Shown here: positions 19,501 through 31,400 of the stretch, piece after piece
Layout: the number at the start of each line of letters is the position of its first letter
Numbering within the stretch: position 1 is the stretch's first letter
Assembly: GCA_001839685.1 (NCBI GenBank)
Contig: MLAK01001382.1
Coordinates: 15,727-79,726, forward strand
Reading direction: 5' to 3'
Source of the DNA: Tritrichomonas foetus
Lineage: Eukaryota; Parabasalia; Tritrichomonadida; Tritrichomonadidae
DNA: 64,000 nucleotides
Made by a program: the position numbers and the translations under genes
The notes under the pieces: model-generated
Seen by the model: only the letters and a program-made list of their open reading frames with translations
Told to the model about the DNA's origin: nothing
Database searches by the model: none

Positions 19501-20001
19501 ATGAGCAGTGACGCTATCGCACCATTCCTTGCCAAGTTCGACGAACAAGACACAAAGAAGAAGGGAGTCCTCGAACTCGCAGCATTCAAGAAGCTTTTCC
19601 CAGAAGTTATGGGTGGAGAATTTAATGAAGAAACAGCAGAAATGTACTTCAGAGGTATTGATATCGACAACAGCAAATCAGTGTCACGTCAGGAATTCTC
19701 TGACTTCGTCAAGGCCGCTCTTGACAAAGATGCAACATATACCATCAAAATGGCCTTCAGATCATTCGATAAGGATCGCAGCAAAAACCTTGACGCTAAG
19801 GAAGTCAAAGCCATCGCTGGCTATGTCGGCCGCGACATGACCGATGAGGAAGTCGCAGCTGCCATGGAGAAGCTTACAGGAAAGAGCAAGGGCACACTTA
19901 CATACCCACAAGTTGTTAAGATGATCACCGGCAAAGACATTGACAAGGATGCAGATCCATACGATGGTAAGCTTAAGTCATCGTGCTGTCTTCTCATTTA
20001 A
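19501..20001 (+). CDS. Prenylated EF-hand calcium-binding protein
   Basis: This 166-residue calmodulin-like protein has four EF-hand units. Units 2 (D-I-D-N-S-K-S-V-S-R-Q-E) and 3 (D-K-D-R-S-K-N-L-D-A-K-E) keep D1, D3, S5 and E12 and should bind Ca2+. Unit 1 (around D17-T-K-K-K-G22) and unit 4 (T-G-K-S-K-G-T) have lost key ligands. The protein ends S-S-C-C-L-L-I, a C-a-a-X prenylation box preceded by another Cys that could be palmitoylated, so it is probably a membrane-tethered Ca2+ sensor. The codons are G/C-ending and markedly different from the AT-rich neighbours, a sign of high expression. The stop runs into TAAA. Confidence 0.93.
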   Translation: MSSDAIAPFLAKFDEQDTKKKGVLELAAFKKLFPEVMGGEFNEETAEMYFRGIDIDNSKSVSRQEFSDFVKAALDKDATYTIKMAFRSFDKDRSKNLDAKEVKAIAGYVGRDMTDEEVAAAMEKLTGKSKGTLTYPQVVKMITGKDIDKDADPYDGKLKSSCCLLI

Positions 20002-20580
20002 ATTAAATTGGCACATTTATTTCTCATTTTAGTATCTATAGATTTTTATTTATTTTTCTGTTTTTGTTTTATGAACTTCATTGAATTCCTTGATGTTGCA
20101 GAATTTGTTTTTCAACCTCTCACTTGGAAAAATAGTTAGGTATATTGATGTATGCTTGCCAAACATCATTGAAGTGTGGAGTGGATTGGTAGTATGCATA
20201 GAATTGATGAATTATCAATCGAAGATTTATCCAATCACAACGAAAAACATTTAATACAAACAGACGAATGACGTCACATAAAGTGTTATTTAGGACGATT
20301 GATAATAACAATTGATGATTGTCTTCTAACACATGATGAAATAATTTGAACATGAGGCGAGTGAATTATGATTTAAGTTTCAAGACGTATGAACAAAGGA
20401 TAAATGAATTTCCACAAATGCCAAATAGAATGACACTGAGACGAATAGCTTTGAACATAGATTAGATTCTAAACTACAATTAAAAATGTATTTTATTTCA
20501 TATATTTAAATACTACTATTTCAATTCATGTTATGCTGTTCTTTCAAAGAGCGTGAATGATATGATGGAGTAGTGAAATA
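20002..20580. other. Intergenic left of the mariner insertion
   Basis: Two modest open frames meet head to head here: 77 codons on minus (20120-20353, ATG start) and 37 codons on plus (20352-20465, ATG start). Both have plausible composition but no recognisable domain, and each overlaps open frames on the other strand. They could be relics of a gene disrupted before or by the nearby insertion; I leave them uncalled. Confidence 0.35.
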
Positions 20581-20608
20581 TAGGGTGTCCGGTAATGTGA
20601 TGTCACTA
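20581..20608 (+). repeat. Mariner left terminal inverted repeat
   Basis: The 28-base repeat begins TAGGGTGTCCGG and ends GTGATGTCACTA; the middle four bases (TAAT) differ from the right repeat (AGGC). Confidence 0.95.
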
Positions 20609-20656
20609 AGTATAATAAAGTCATTTCTAATAAGTCATTTTTTATTGATAAGTATT

Positions 20657-21667
20657 TCAAAATATGTAGTCTCCATTGGCATCAATAACTTTTTTCAGTC
20701 TATTTTGCCATTCTGCAAAAACTGAAAACAAAGTTTCCGATGGAATTTCATTGAAAATTTGGACTATTGTTTGAATCAAATGGCTTGGTGATTCAAAAAC
20801 AATTCCTTTAACTTTTTCTTTAATAGTTCCAAATAAAAAAAAGTCGCTAGGCGCCAAATCAGGTGAATATGCCGGATGTGGAACTGATTCTAGTGAGTTT
20901 TCATTTATATATTTTTTGACAATTTTTGCCACATGAGGCTTTGCATTGTCATAATGAACAAATAATTTTTTATAATTATTCGAGTTTTTAAACTCAACAA
21001 TTTTTGACATAATGGCTGTAATATAATATGCAGCATTAAACTTTTCATTTGGCGGCAAAACATCAATATGAATTATCCCATGAGGGTTCCAAAATACAGT
21101 CACCATAAATTTAGTGATCTGAAACCCTGGATTTTGAATAGTTGGGATTACTGAGTTTTCAGGAATCCATTGTGTATTGAAATCAGTCTTGGAATAAAAC
21201 CAAGACTCATCTCCTGTTATTAAAAAGGTGAAATTAGTTTTTTGTTCTGCATTCAAAATTTTAAGAAGTTTTTTTGCCAATAAAACTCTATTGGCCTTTT
21301 GATTTTCTGTTAGAATATGTGGCACCCATCGAAGATGCACATGTTTATACATTAATTTTGATGTTAAACGATCATAAATTGTCGATTTTGGTTCACCTAA
21401 AACATTAGCAATATATCGACACGATGAATGTGGAAATTCGGTTAAAACATCTAAAATTTTCCAGTCAAGAATATCATAACTTTGGCACTTTTTCTCTTTT
21501 TTCACAGGCTGTGTGTTTTGACTTCTGTTCAGTTCTGCCATGACTCGGTAGATTTGTCTTTGAGACAAACATTTTTCTTTCAAGACACTCTTCATTTCTT
21601 CATATATTTCTTTGCCCCTTTTTCCTTCAAGCTGCAGAAAAGTTATGATTGAATGTTGATCAATCAT
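20657..21667 (-). CDS. Mariner transposase (D,D34D)
   Basis: This 336-residue cut-and-paste transposase is intact from ATG to stop. An N-terminal paired-type helix-turn-helix DNA-binding region (about residues 1-110) is followed by the mariner signature W-V-P-H-I-L-T-E-N-Q-K (residues 114-124). The DDE/D catalytic triad is present: D153 in T-G-D-E-S-W-F-Y, D240 in H-Y-D-N-A-K-P-H, and D275 in Y-S-P-D-L-A-P-S-D-F-F-L-F. The last two are separated by exactly 34 residues, the mariner D,D34D spacing. The length matches the family (about 340-350). Trichomonas vaginalis has many mariner copies, and this one looks functional by sequence. It lies wholly inside the terminal repeats. Confidence 0.96.
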   Translation of the reverse strand: MIDQHSIITFLQLEGKRGKEIYEEMKSVLKEKCLSQRQIYRVMAELNRSQNTQPVKKEKKCQSYDILDWKILDVLTEFPHSSCRYIANVLGEPKSTIYDRLTSKLMYKHVHLRWVPHILTENQKANRVLLAKKLLKILNAEQKTNFTFLITGDESWFYSKTDFNTQWIPENSVIPTIQNPGFQITKFMVTVFWNPHGIIHIDVLPPNEKFNAAYYITAIMSKIVEFKNSNNYKKLFVHYDNAKPHVAKIVKKYINENSLESVPHPAYSPDLAPSDFFLFGTIKEKVKGIVFESPSHLIQTIVQIFNEIPSETLFSVFAEWQNRLKKVIDANGDYIF

Positions 21668-21842
21668 TTTTTAATAAACGTGCATCGTGTACGTTTATAA
21701 ATTATTCTTTTTTTTTATGAAAAAGATTCTTTATCTCTATTTTCAGTCAAGAGAAAAAAAAATTGTTTTCAAAATTTTTATGTTAACATTGCATAGTTTA
21801 TTATTTATAAATATAATGTATTGATTTCACTTCTAATGTGGG

Positions 21843-21870
21843 TAGTGACATCACGCCTCCGGACACCCTA
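21843..21870 (-). repeat. Mariner right terminal inverted repeat
   Basis: This is the inverted copy of 20581-20608 with four central mismatches. It ends CCGGACACCCTA, followed by TA. Confidence 0.95.
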
Positions 21871-22502
21871 TAGTAATAAATTGGAATAAAGAAATAAATT
21901 GTTAGGTTTGTAGTTGTGATGTTTTACTTTTATCAAAAAGGATTTAATACCTTTTCTTCAAGCTTCGTTCTCCACTTTGACAAAATTACATTCAAATCTT
22001 TTGTTATAATTGCGATATCAGAATATAATAAATGAACATCATTTTAACATATTTGATGCTTTTTAACAGCTGGTAATACAGGCTCATCTTATAACGTTTT
22101 AATTTCTAAAACTTTGAATGATTTCGACGAATAAGTTCATCTTTCGTATATTTTTAACATTGCATGCATTCACGAATCAAATTCTTCAAATTTCGTTTAT
22201 GGAGTAATTGTTGAAAGGAATAATTTAAATAAAAATTTGAAGCTGGTTGGTGAATCAAGAAATCATATAGGAAATCCATCATTGATACACTGAGTATTTT
22301 TGAAAATTCTAAGTTAATTTTGAGGGAATTTTCAGACTTGATTCAATATTTGGTTTACAAACTATCTGGAAATGAATGAGTGTAAGTATCAGAAATATCA
22401 GATGAATCTCACTTATTATATCTATTTTTTTCGGTATATCTTAATAAATAAAAATCATAATAAAAAATTAGACAACCAATTAATAAGAGTGAACTTTTGG
22501 AT
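21871..22502. other. Intergenic right of the mariner insertion
   Basis: AT-rich sequence between the transposon and the 3' end of the amylase gene. I see no gene, RNA fold or repeat. Confidence 0.55.
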
Positions 22503-24794
22503 TTATTGAACGCGGTAAATTCCAACTGTTAATCCATCAACAGTTACATCATTGTTATAAGAGTTTCCAGTAATAAGATCAACCATATTTCCTTGATTAA
22601 CACTAACATATTGTGAATTTGTTCCTGTGTTAGCAATGAATACAATTTTTTCGCCTGTTTGTTGATCATACTTAATATTAACTAAGCAGCTTCCATATGT
22701 GTATGAATTATTATTACCTCTCCACATAGCTGGGTGCTCATTTCGAAGATTGATAACTTTGGCTGTGTAATCATGCATATTTTGTGCTTGAGATGTAAAG
22801 CCAGAAATGTGACCATTAGTACGTGCCATATTGTCAGAACCAACAGATCCTCCACAATTTGGATAGCATTCAACAATATCTCCAACTTCATCACCATAAT
22901 AAATAGTAATTGGACCTGTGTATGCAGCTAAACATGAGATAGCAACCTTATAGCGCTTCCAATAGTCGCCATTTTCTTGACCATACCCATATTTATTACG
23001 AATGAGGTTACCAAACCTGAAAATATCATGATTTGTAATGAAAAGATTTGGATAGATATATCCAAGTTCATGAGAGTATCCTTTATCACTTGGAGATTTG
23101 AAAACCTGAACAATATTGTCTGCACCATAACCACCAGCATAGCTTTCTTCACAAGCAAGTGTTTGAACAAGTCTATAACGTGATGGAAAATCGAATGCTG
23201 ATCTAAGACCGCCACCAGAGTATGTGTTCTTTTGGATAGCAGATTCACCATTCCAGTCTTCACCAACAACATATCCTAAGATTCCCCATTGCTTTCCGGA
23301 ATTCTTTCTTGCAAGGCATGCAGCTTCAACAGCTTCACGGATTTCACGAAGATAATTATGTCCATTTTGATTGACTTGGTAGCATTGATCAAGTCTCCAT
23401 CCATCAATTTCGTATTCATTGATCCAATATGTTGCAACCTCTCTGTAGAAGTCAAGAGATCCTGGATATGAAACTGGATCTTGTCCACCTTCTGGGTAAC
23501 GTCCACTTGGTGAAGCTCTGATGTTTCCTCCATGATGTCCGAAAACACCATCAAGAATGACATATAAACCTTTAGAGTGAGCTGTATTGACTAATTCACG
23601 GAATACTTCATTGGAACCAAAGTTTGGATCAATGTTAAAGTAATCATTTGCGAAATATCCAGTTGATTGAAGCTTACGATCTCTTGTATTTCCTGATGAA
23701 TCAAAAACTGGGGTCATCCACAGTGCGTTAACACCAAGTCCTTTGATGTAATCTAAAGCATTGATAATGCCTCTGAGGTCACCATTGTGATCACTTGGTC
23801 CATATCCTTCATTATATCCAACATTATTATCACCATTTTGGAATGATGAAACCATAACTTGATACAGAGTAAGGGAGTTGTAGATTTCATTATCAAAATC
23901 AGCGTTTGAATCAGATTTCACAGTTGATGAGGTTCTTGATTGTGTACTTGTTTCAACAGCAGAAAGTGCTGCAACATCATTCGAAAATTCAACAAATTGT
24001 GGCCAAACTGGACCAAATAAAACATGATCATTCAAACTTAATAATGACAATTTAATCATTCCTTGATTGACGAGTTTCTTGATGGTTTCAAAAACATTAT
24101 CATCTAGAATTGGATGACGATATACACCTGTAAATCCAACTAACTTTTGCCTGGCAAAGTCTGCAAGAACTTCGGCAAATTGTTCGTTTTCAATTGAACA
24201 TGAAAGACGAATGTTATTTTCTCTAAAAATTTGAAGTACTTCTGATATATTTAGTCCACGTGGAATAGTTGAAGAAATAGCAATTGAATCAAAAACAATT
24301 CTTGTCTTGGCAAGAACTTCTTCAATAATTCTTGTTGTTTGAATACGTGGTCTCTTTCCCTGTTCAAAAACTACAATAATTTCATTAATTGTTTGATTTT
24401 CAAAGAAAGGATTTAGCTGCTTCTTGAACTCTGTTAAGAATTCAATGTATAGATCATTTTCGCTTAATTTAGATTGGGTCAAAAATTCTGGTGCTTCTTC
24501 ACCTTTTGATATTGAGAAAATTGGTGAAACATGAATTCCATATTTTTCAGCTGTAGAAAGAAGTTTTCTTAATCCTTCAAATCTAAATTGAGCATGCTCA
24601 GGTTCTAACTTTTTCCAAACTATTGGAATTTCTATTCCAGAAATGTGTGCTTCATGTAATTTTTCAAAGATTCTTGAAAGATGTCCTCTTGTCAATGCAA
24701 CATTGGCTTTATTATCAATAACTGTTGGTGGTAAATTTGCTGTTAGTTCTATTGCATTTCCGAATATTGCAAATGCAAATAAAATTGAAAACAT
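22503..24794 (-). CDS. Secreted GH13 alpha-amylase with extra N-terminal barrel-like domain
   Basis: This 763-residue glycoside hydrolase has a signal peptide (M-F-S-I-L-F-A-F-A-I-F-G-N-A). Residues about 310-763 are a GH13 alpha-amylase: region I V-I-L-D-G-V-F-G-H-H, nucleophile D469 in G-W-R-L-D-Q, acid/base E512 in V-G-E-D-W, transition-state stabiliser D590 in T-N-H-D, then a C-terminal beta domain. The catalytic set is complete, so it should cleave alpha-1,4 glucans such as host glycogen. Residues about 18-290 form a separate alpha/beta domain (for example G-I-E-I-P-I-V-W-K-K-L-E-P-E and Y-G-I-H-V-S-P-I-F-S) whose layout resembles the first strands of GH14 beta-amylases, but without clear catalytic glutamates. 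It may be a dead GH14-like or other TIM barrel kept for binding. A Ser/Thr linker joins the two. Confidence 0.92.
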   Translation of the reverse strand: MFSILFAFAIFGNAIELTANLPPTVIDNKANVALTRGHLSRIFEKLHEAHISGIEIPIVWKKLEPEHAQFRFEGLRKLLSTAEKYGIHVSPIFSISKGEEAPEFLTQSKLSENDLYIEFLTEFKKQLNPFFENQTINEIIVVFEQGKRPRIQTTRIIEEVLAKTRIVFDSIAISSTIPRGLNISEVLQIFRENNIRLSCSIENEQFAEVLADFARQKLVGFTGVYRHPILDDNVFETIKKLVNQGMIKLSLLSLNDHVLFGPVWPQFVEFSNDVAALSAVETSTQSRTSSTVKSDSNADFDNEIYNSLTLYQVMVSSFQNGDNNVGYNEGYGPSDHNGDLRGIINALDYIKGLGVNALWMTPVFDSSGNTRDRKLQSTGYFANDYFNIDPNFGSNEVFRELVNTAHSKGLYVILDGVFGHHGGNIRASPSGRYPEGGQDPVSYPGSLDFYREVATYWINEYEIDGWRLDQCYQVNQNGHNYLREIREAVEAACLARKNSGKQWGILGYVVGEDWNGESAIQKNTYSGGGLRSAFDFPSRYRLVQTLACEESYAGGYGADNIVQVFKSPSDKGYSHELGYIYPNLFITNHDIFRFGNLIRNKYGYGQENGDYWKRYKVAISCLAAYTGPITIYYGDEVGDIVECYPNCGGSVGSDNMARTNGHISGFTSQAQNMHDYTAKVINLRNEHPAMWRGNNNSYTYGSCLVNIKYDQQTGEKIVFIANTGTNSQYVSVNQGNMVDLITGNSYNNDVTVDGLTVGIYRVQ

Positions 24795-25427
24795 TTAATT
24801 GTATAATGAAGTGAAGTTGAGGTGATTTTGTTCCCTTCAAAAAAGCACCTGATGATACACCTGATATGATGACTTTTTCTTTTTATATAAAGTCAATTCA
24901 CATATGTTTCAGTGCTTTTGAAAGCTTTCAATAATTCTTTGAACATCAGGTATATCCGTTGAAATAAAGTACTGAATCCAACTTGCTATTTCATGCATTC
25001 ACCTAATCTCTGTAAAGATGAGCAAACAAATTTTCTTATGATTGATTAGGTATAGAGTATTATTAAATAATTTACGAACAAAAAAGATCACAAGTACTTT
25101 TCCTTCTGAAATACCGATCCAACAGATAAGGAAATATTGATTTTGTGAATTTTTGTGTGAAATAGAAAAATTTCTGAGAAAATTCACTGATGTTTACCTA
25201 ATGTTAGTTTGTTCCAATCATGCTTTCAATAACAATGTTACTCATATATTAATATAAGAAATAACGAGCTATCATATTTTCTCTGAATAAAGATAACTCA
25301 CTCGTTTTAATATAATTAAATTATAAAAACGATTTACAGTGTAGTAGATAATAATAACAAATGAATTAATATAAAACACACACATGAAAAATCCGTAAAT
25401 TACAAGTTTATTTAAATTACACAAAAT
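24795..25427. other. Intergenic; holds the amylase promoter
   Basis: The gap lies between the amylase start and the 3' end of the BEACH gene. The amylase initiator is at 24808-24814. A 62-codon minus frame (24999-25187) has AT-driven composition and is not called. Confidence 0.5.
24808..24814 (-). promoter_or_regulatory. TCACTTC initiator of the amylase gene
   Basis: The minus strand reads TCACTTC with A(+1) 18 bases before the ATG at 24794, the same heptamer as upstream of the left-edge gene. Confidence 0.5.
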
Positions 25428-28400
25428 CTATATTTCATATACGCGAAGGATACGATTTCCATTTGCTGCCAAAAGGTCTTCATGATTATCAGCAATACAA
25501 ATAAAGTCAGGCGAAATTAGTTCATTCCATTTTCGTACATTTTCAAATGTTGTACAGTTAATTATATAAAAATGTTTAGTAGTCATGGATACAATGACTA
25601 AGCATTCATTTTTTCTATTCACTGGGAACATCTTAACTATTTCTCCTTTAATAGTTATTGTTTTTTCCATGATAGTCTGTCCAGTAATATCAAAAATGTC
25701 AATTTTCGCTTCATTTTCATCACCATTTTCACTTGAAACAACAATCAAACCATTATTCAACAGTAAAATTCCATGTCTCACAGCCCTTGCAATTATTAAT
25801 TCAGTTTCTTGATTGAACTTTTCTTGATCAGCATTCTCATTATTACGTTTTTCCTGATCATATTTTGTTAGATTAGAGTTACCTTGATCCGAACTTTCAA
25901 GATCAGAATTATCTATTTTCGATTCCGTTTTATTTGGGTTTTTAATGACATGATAAAGATTAAAAGAATACAAAACTTTCTTTTTCCTCAGACTAACCAC
26001 GTAAATTTGATGTGATTCATCAATCGTAACAATTCTATCAAGTTGATTATTACCAGAAACAGCAACTAGTTTATGCGATAGAATAGGAATTGAAACAAAA
26101 AGCTCAAAAGATCTATTCCAAATATTTATGCAACAATCAGAACCACCTGTAACCAAAAATTCGTCATCAATGGAGCAAATACAAGAAATTAGTGAACTTT
26201 TATGCATCATCACTCTGATATGTGAATTTGAGTTCGGGATCATCGGCAAAGCTGTTGAATACGAACCATTTGGTTGAACAAATACCAAAACTTTAGAAGA
26301 TTCAATGAAAACTTTATGACTTATTTTCGTGATAATTTTTTCAAAATCATATCCAATATTTATAGTGTTTTGATTCACACCAATTTTACCAAATTTCCCA
26401 TTCTCAGTTAAGAAATAAGTTTTAGAAAAGAAAACTAAATTTCCAACAGGTAAATTTTGAACCAAATTATTTAAATTAGCACTATTTAAAACCAATAAGT
26501 TCTTTGAATAAGACGCTGAAATATTTTTCATGATTGTAATTGCACAAGTTGGATGATTTTCTTTAATTAACAATTTTTCTGGCGAACAACCAAAATTGGC
26601 AGCATGATGCTGGGCTAATGGAACAACCCCTGCTTCAATTATTGAAGGATTATGAATACAATCACTATAACTATATAGATGGAACAAATTATTCTTTTCA
26701 ATACTTTTTTGGTAAATGCCAAAAATCAAATCAATCCATTCGTTTAAATGCATTCGCACATATTCAGATTCAAGTGCATATTTATTCATTTCAATGAAAT
26801 TCTTTGGATTTTTTGCCCATTTAGGTAAAATAACATTATTCACTCGAACTTTATTTTGCATACATCCCAAATCAAAATTATTTTCATTGACAAGAAAATG
26901 ATGATTCGTGTAAAATTCAGGTAACAATTCAGAATAATCACCAACAGAACTTGATGCTGAATTAAATGAGTATTCTATTCCTTGGAAAAGTCGATCAGCA
27001 AAATCAAATTTTCCTGATTGAAGTTTAATATGTAGAGTTGTAAATGGTTCACAGCGAATTAAGTAACCGATTACCATTCCTGGATTTGAGTAGAAAACTC
27101 TAAACATACATTTTTCATAGCTTTCAAAAGCATCATTCATTGAAGATACACATGCTTTAAGTCTTTCTTGAGTATAAGCAGCCATTGGAATTGATAAATC
27201 TCGATAAATATTAGGATCAGAAAAATCTAAAGAGTCAGAATTATATTGAGAAATTACCCATGGATAAACAGGATATTGTGAAATATCATTAAAAGAGCGG
27301 CCTGACAGCATATTTAAATAATAGATATATTGGTAATTTGTCAGTTGACGCTTTTGCCAAGCCTGTGCAATTTTTATTTTAGAAAATAGTTCATGTGAAG
27401 GTAAATTTTGGAAAATTCCATTTGATGCTTTTCTTAATTCATAAAAGAAATGGAAATCTTTTGACCCTTTTTTGGTTCTCAAAAATGTGTCTTTACATTT
27501 AAATTGAGAATAAAATGATGTTCTTTGTTCAACTGTTGGAAAATTCAATAAATATGATTTTCTGTTTTTCACAAAAATTTCACAAGCAGTGTCTAAATGT
27601 AAAAAGTGCCGATTAAATATAAATTTAACATCATCAAATTTAATATGCACAAACTTATTTGGAACTGATGACAAGTTAGATTGATTAATTTCTATTCCAA
27701 GTCCATCATATGTCATTCTACCTCCAAAAACTACGGATTCTTCATCAAAACTGAAAATAGCATCATATCTTCCAGTCAAGGTGATCAACAAAGCAACTCC
27801 CGATGCATTTTTTATAGTTTCTTGTTGAGTTGTTTGATCAAGAATTCTCTTAAATGCAATAATTACTTTCTCATGTTGAGGACAAACTTCAGTGTCTTTA
27901 TTCACACCAATGTCTCTCATAATTGATGCTTTTTGGTGATCATCGAAAAATTTATTATTTGACATATAGCAGCGATATCCAAAAGAATCAATTTCATTGG
28001 AAATTTTCCATTTCAACTCGAAAGAATTTCCATTCATTTCTCTTAAAAATGACTGGGAAAGTGAATTAAAGTAATTTTCAAAGAAATCTTTCTTATCTAT
28101 ATAATTCTTTGAAAACATTTCAAATGATTTTATATTAATTTTAGATTCACTATCAATTTTTATCATTGAAGAGAGATTATTTAGAAAATCTTTGAACATG
28201 ATTTTATAATCAATCATGTATTGCATCGTTTCATTTTCAATTAGAATTAAAAAGTCTTTATAAAGAGAATCGTCTTTCATAGCATTTGGATATCTTTCAT
28301 TGAATTTATCTTCTATTAAGTTTGCTTTACCTAATGAAAAGTAAATTTGATTAATCTGTTCAGGGGTTTTTTGATTTTGTGCTTTCATAAAAAAGTCATA

Positions 28401-31400
28401 GGCAGAGTTTTTATCGATCAAACCTTCAGAGTTTTCAATGATGTATGAAATTAAAATACAAATTAATGAAAATATTGGGTAAGAAGCATTTGATGTAATT
28501 TCAACCATTGAATTTTGATCATCAAAAGAAATATCAGAAAGAATTTGATAAAGTAAATAAATAAAAGTGTAGTCTTTCTTAAACTTCACGACAAAATGAA
28601 TTGATTTATCCGAATTTGAATTTGAAAGCCAAGTAATGAAATTCGTTATTTCATCAAACAACGAATTAGTTTCAGTTTTTTCTTCTTCTTTAAGAAAATT
28701 GTTTCTCGATTTTTGATTCTTATTACACTCAGATTCAAAGCACAAAAATTTGACTGCAAGCAATGCAATATCAAATAATGATTTACTGGATTTCTTTCTA
28801 GCATATCTCATTGCATTTATTAGAATATGTTTCTCTATTTCAAACATTTTAACTTCTTTATAAATTGAATAAGAACTAATAATATAAAAAACTGCAAATA
28901 AAATTTCTGGATTTTCTACAAAGAAAGGTGTAAATGTATCCCAATATTCTATCTGGTTAAAACAATAAATAAAAATATATAAAGATGAATATGGACACAT
29001 ATAAAAATATTTAAATTGTGAGGGATTGGACATTATTCTTTTTTGTAATTCTGTATTAATTTTTTCTTTTTCATTCGAAAATGGAACACATGTACAGAGA
29101 AGGAATATCAATTCTGGGTATTTGTTATTATTCATATTTTCCAAAAGTTTTGTTGCTAGATTTTGATCATTAGACATATATGAAACAGCTTTTAGTAAAG
29201 TTGATGTTGTAAATGCATTCTTTTCTTCCAATCCAATCAATTTTAGAATAAATTCCAGACTAATATTTTGTTCATCTTGACATTTACTATATAAAGAGTG
29301 ATAAAACTTTTCATAATAACCAAAGACAGGCAACATTTTAATTAATTGATCTAAATCATTTTCAATTATTTTTAAATAAAACAACAAAATATTTATTTTC
29401 AACTCAGAATCTGTAGAAAATTGATATTGAAGGAAAAGTTTAAACAAAATTATAGTAGAATCCAAATTTTCACTAATTTTATAAAAAATCTCGAAAATAA
29501 CTTTTTGGTATTGAGTTTTGGAACAAATAGAACCAATTACATAATCTGAATTTAAGAAATTTCCATGGAAATAATCAATATTGTCATTGTATGCCTTTAA
29601 TAAAGTTTCGTTGAAAAATTTATTGAGAAAATTTGCGTTCAATTTAAATAAAAATTCAAAATTCAACCAAATTGATTCAACCATTTGCATCTTTAAAGCT
29701 TTTGATGACATTGATTTGTATACATTTAATAAATAATCACAACTTTCTTCATTAAAAACATCATGATTTTTCATTAATCCAACAAATAATTGAAATCCAC
29801 CAGTATTTATGAAAAATATTTCATTTTCAGGAGACAAGATGAATAACTGCTGAATAAAGTGTAACAATAAATGAAATAGGGTAGAATTATCAATTAAATT
29901 GAAAAGTTGTAAAAATAAAGGGAAAGTAGTCGGTGATATTATACATTCTTTAAATGTCGTACAAAATGGAACATACGCACATTCAATGAAACATTTAGTT
30001 GCACCTGTATCAATCAAAACTTGATTATCAACATTTCTAGGTAAAAATTTAAGTAATGCCTTTCCTTCATTTCTATTCCCGTGATATATGTCATTCAATT
30101 TTATAGTGTCAAAGAAAAATGTTTCGCCAATTTCACCAATGAAACCTTTCCCAAAAATTACTTCACAGTTTCCAATAAATGTCAATTTCTTTGCCATATC
30201 AAGTTCTCCAGCTGGTTTTTTATTTACATAAAGACTGACAATTCTCCCATTAAATGTTAATGCAATAGAATACCAAATAAATGGAAGAAATTTAAAATTA
30301 AATTTCATTCTTTTATTATTGTCTCTTTCAATACACAAATTTGATCCTTCAAAGAAAAAGTGCAAATGGATTGAATTCGAGATAATTGATATAAATTCTT
30401 GTTTTCTTTTTTCGCCTATCAAAACAACCATCGCTATTGACCATTCATTGGAAAAAACAAAATTATTATTGCTAACATTATTGTATTCGAGAATAGCATG
30501 AATTTTTTCATTTAATTGACCTGAAAAATGAAAGAATGATGTCACATTATCGGAATTCTTATCTTGAAGCATATTGTCCAGTTTATCAATTAAATACTGA
30601 CAATTCAAATTATTTTTCTTAGCAGTAGATGCAGCATGTCTTAAATCCCGTGAACTATAAAATAATTGGGCCACTGTTTTATATAGATCTAATCCCATAT
30701 TTCGAGTAAGATCATTTTCTATGTTATCTAATGCGAAGTCTAGAATCCCACTTTGGAAACATATATAACAATTGACTGCATTTTTAATACAATGATGATG
30801 AAAGAACTCTAATGTTTTAATTTTGATATCATTATCGGAACATTTATTCACAACATCAAGAAGAAATCGTAAAGCTGGTTTATTTTGAATGGTTTGTGAA
30901 CTATTTTCTTCAAGTGATCCTGATCGATTCATAACTAATTGAAATAAAAGTAATAAAATGTCCGAATCAACTGAAGTTTCTTCAAATCCTCTCTTCAAAT
31001 GTTCATAAATGAACTTTCTTTCAAATTTATAAGTATAATCAGGGAAAATTTCGAAAAATTTCAAGAAAAATAATATTGTAATCATAATACATTTCTTGCT
31101 CTTAGTAATTGTTGGCAATTTGGAAATTGAATCAAAAATTGATTGTCTTTCAAGTTCAAATATAATTTTTGCAGGAAAGTGATAAATGCTTTGTGATAAT
31201 AACATTACAAAATCAAGTGACACATCTAATCCTGTGTGTTCTTCAATTGCTTGAATTAAAATTGCAGCAATTTGAGCACTTACTGAAGTAACAGTTTCAA
31301 ATGAATCTTTTAAACATAAGCCAATTTTGAAGCATTTCATGATCATTTTTGTATACCTGGGATACATTACACTTTCGGTGAATAAAGGGACAAATGAAAA

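Larger units (their letters stand above)
20581..21870 (-). mobile_element. Complete mariner-family DNA transposon
   Basis: This 1,290-bp element is bounded by 28-bp terminal inverted repeats, 20581-20608 and 21843-21870, identical at 24 of 28 positions; the four mismatches are contiguous, at positions 13-16. Both ends start TAGGGTGTCCGG. A TA dinucleotide flanks each end (20579-20580 and 21871-21872), the target duplication of mariner/Tc1 elements, although the terminal TA makes the exact edge ambiguous by two bases. It carries one intact transposase gene. Length, ends and open frame together suggest a recent insertion that may still be active. Confidence 0.95.

Noticed and set aside
20120..20465. 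Head-to-head small frames (77 codons minus, 37 codons plus) left of the transposon
   Set aside because: Both start with ATG and look plausible, but they overlap open frames on the other strand, have no recognisable domain, and lack initiator motifs. Kept as a note only.
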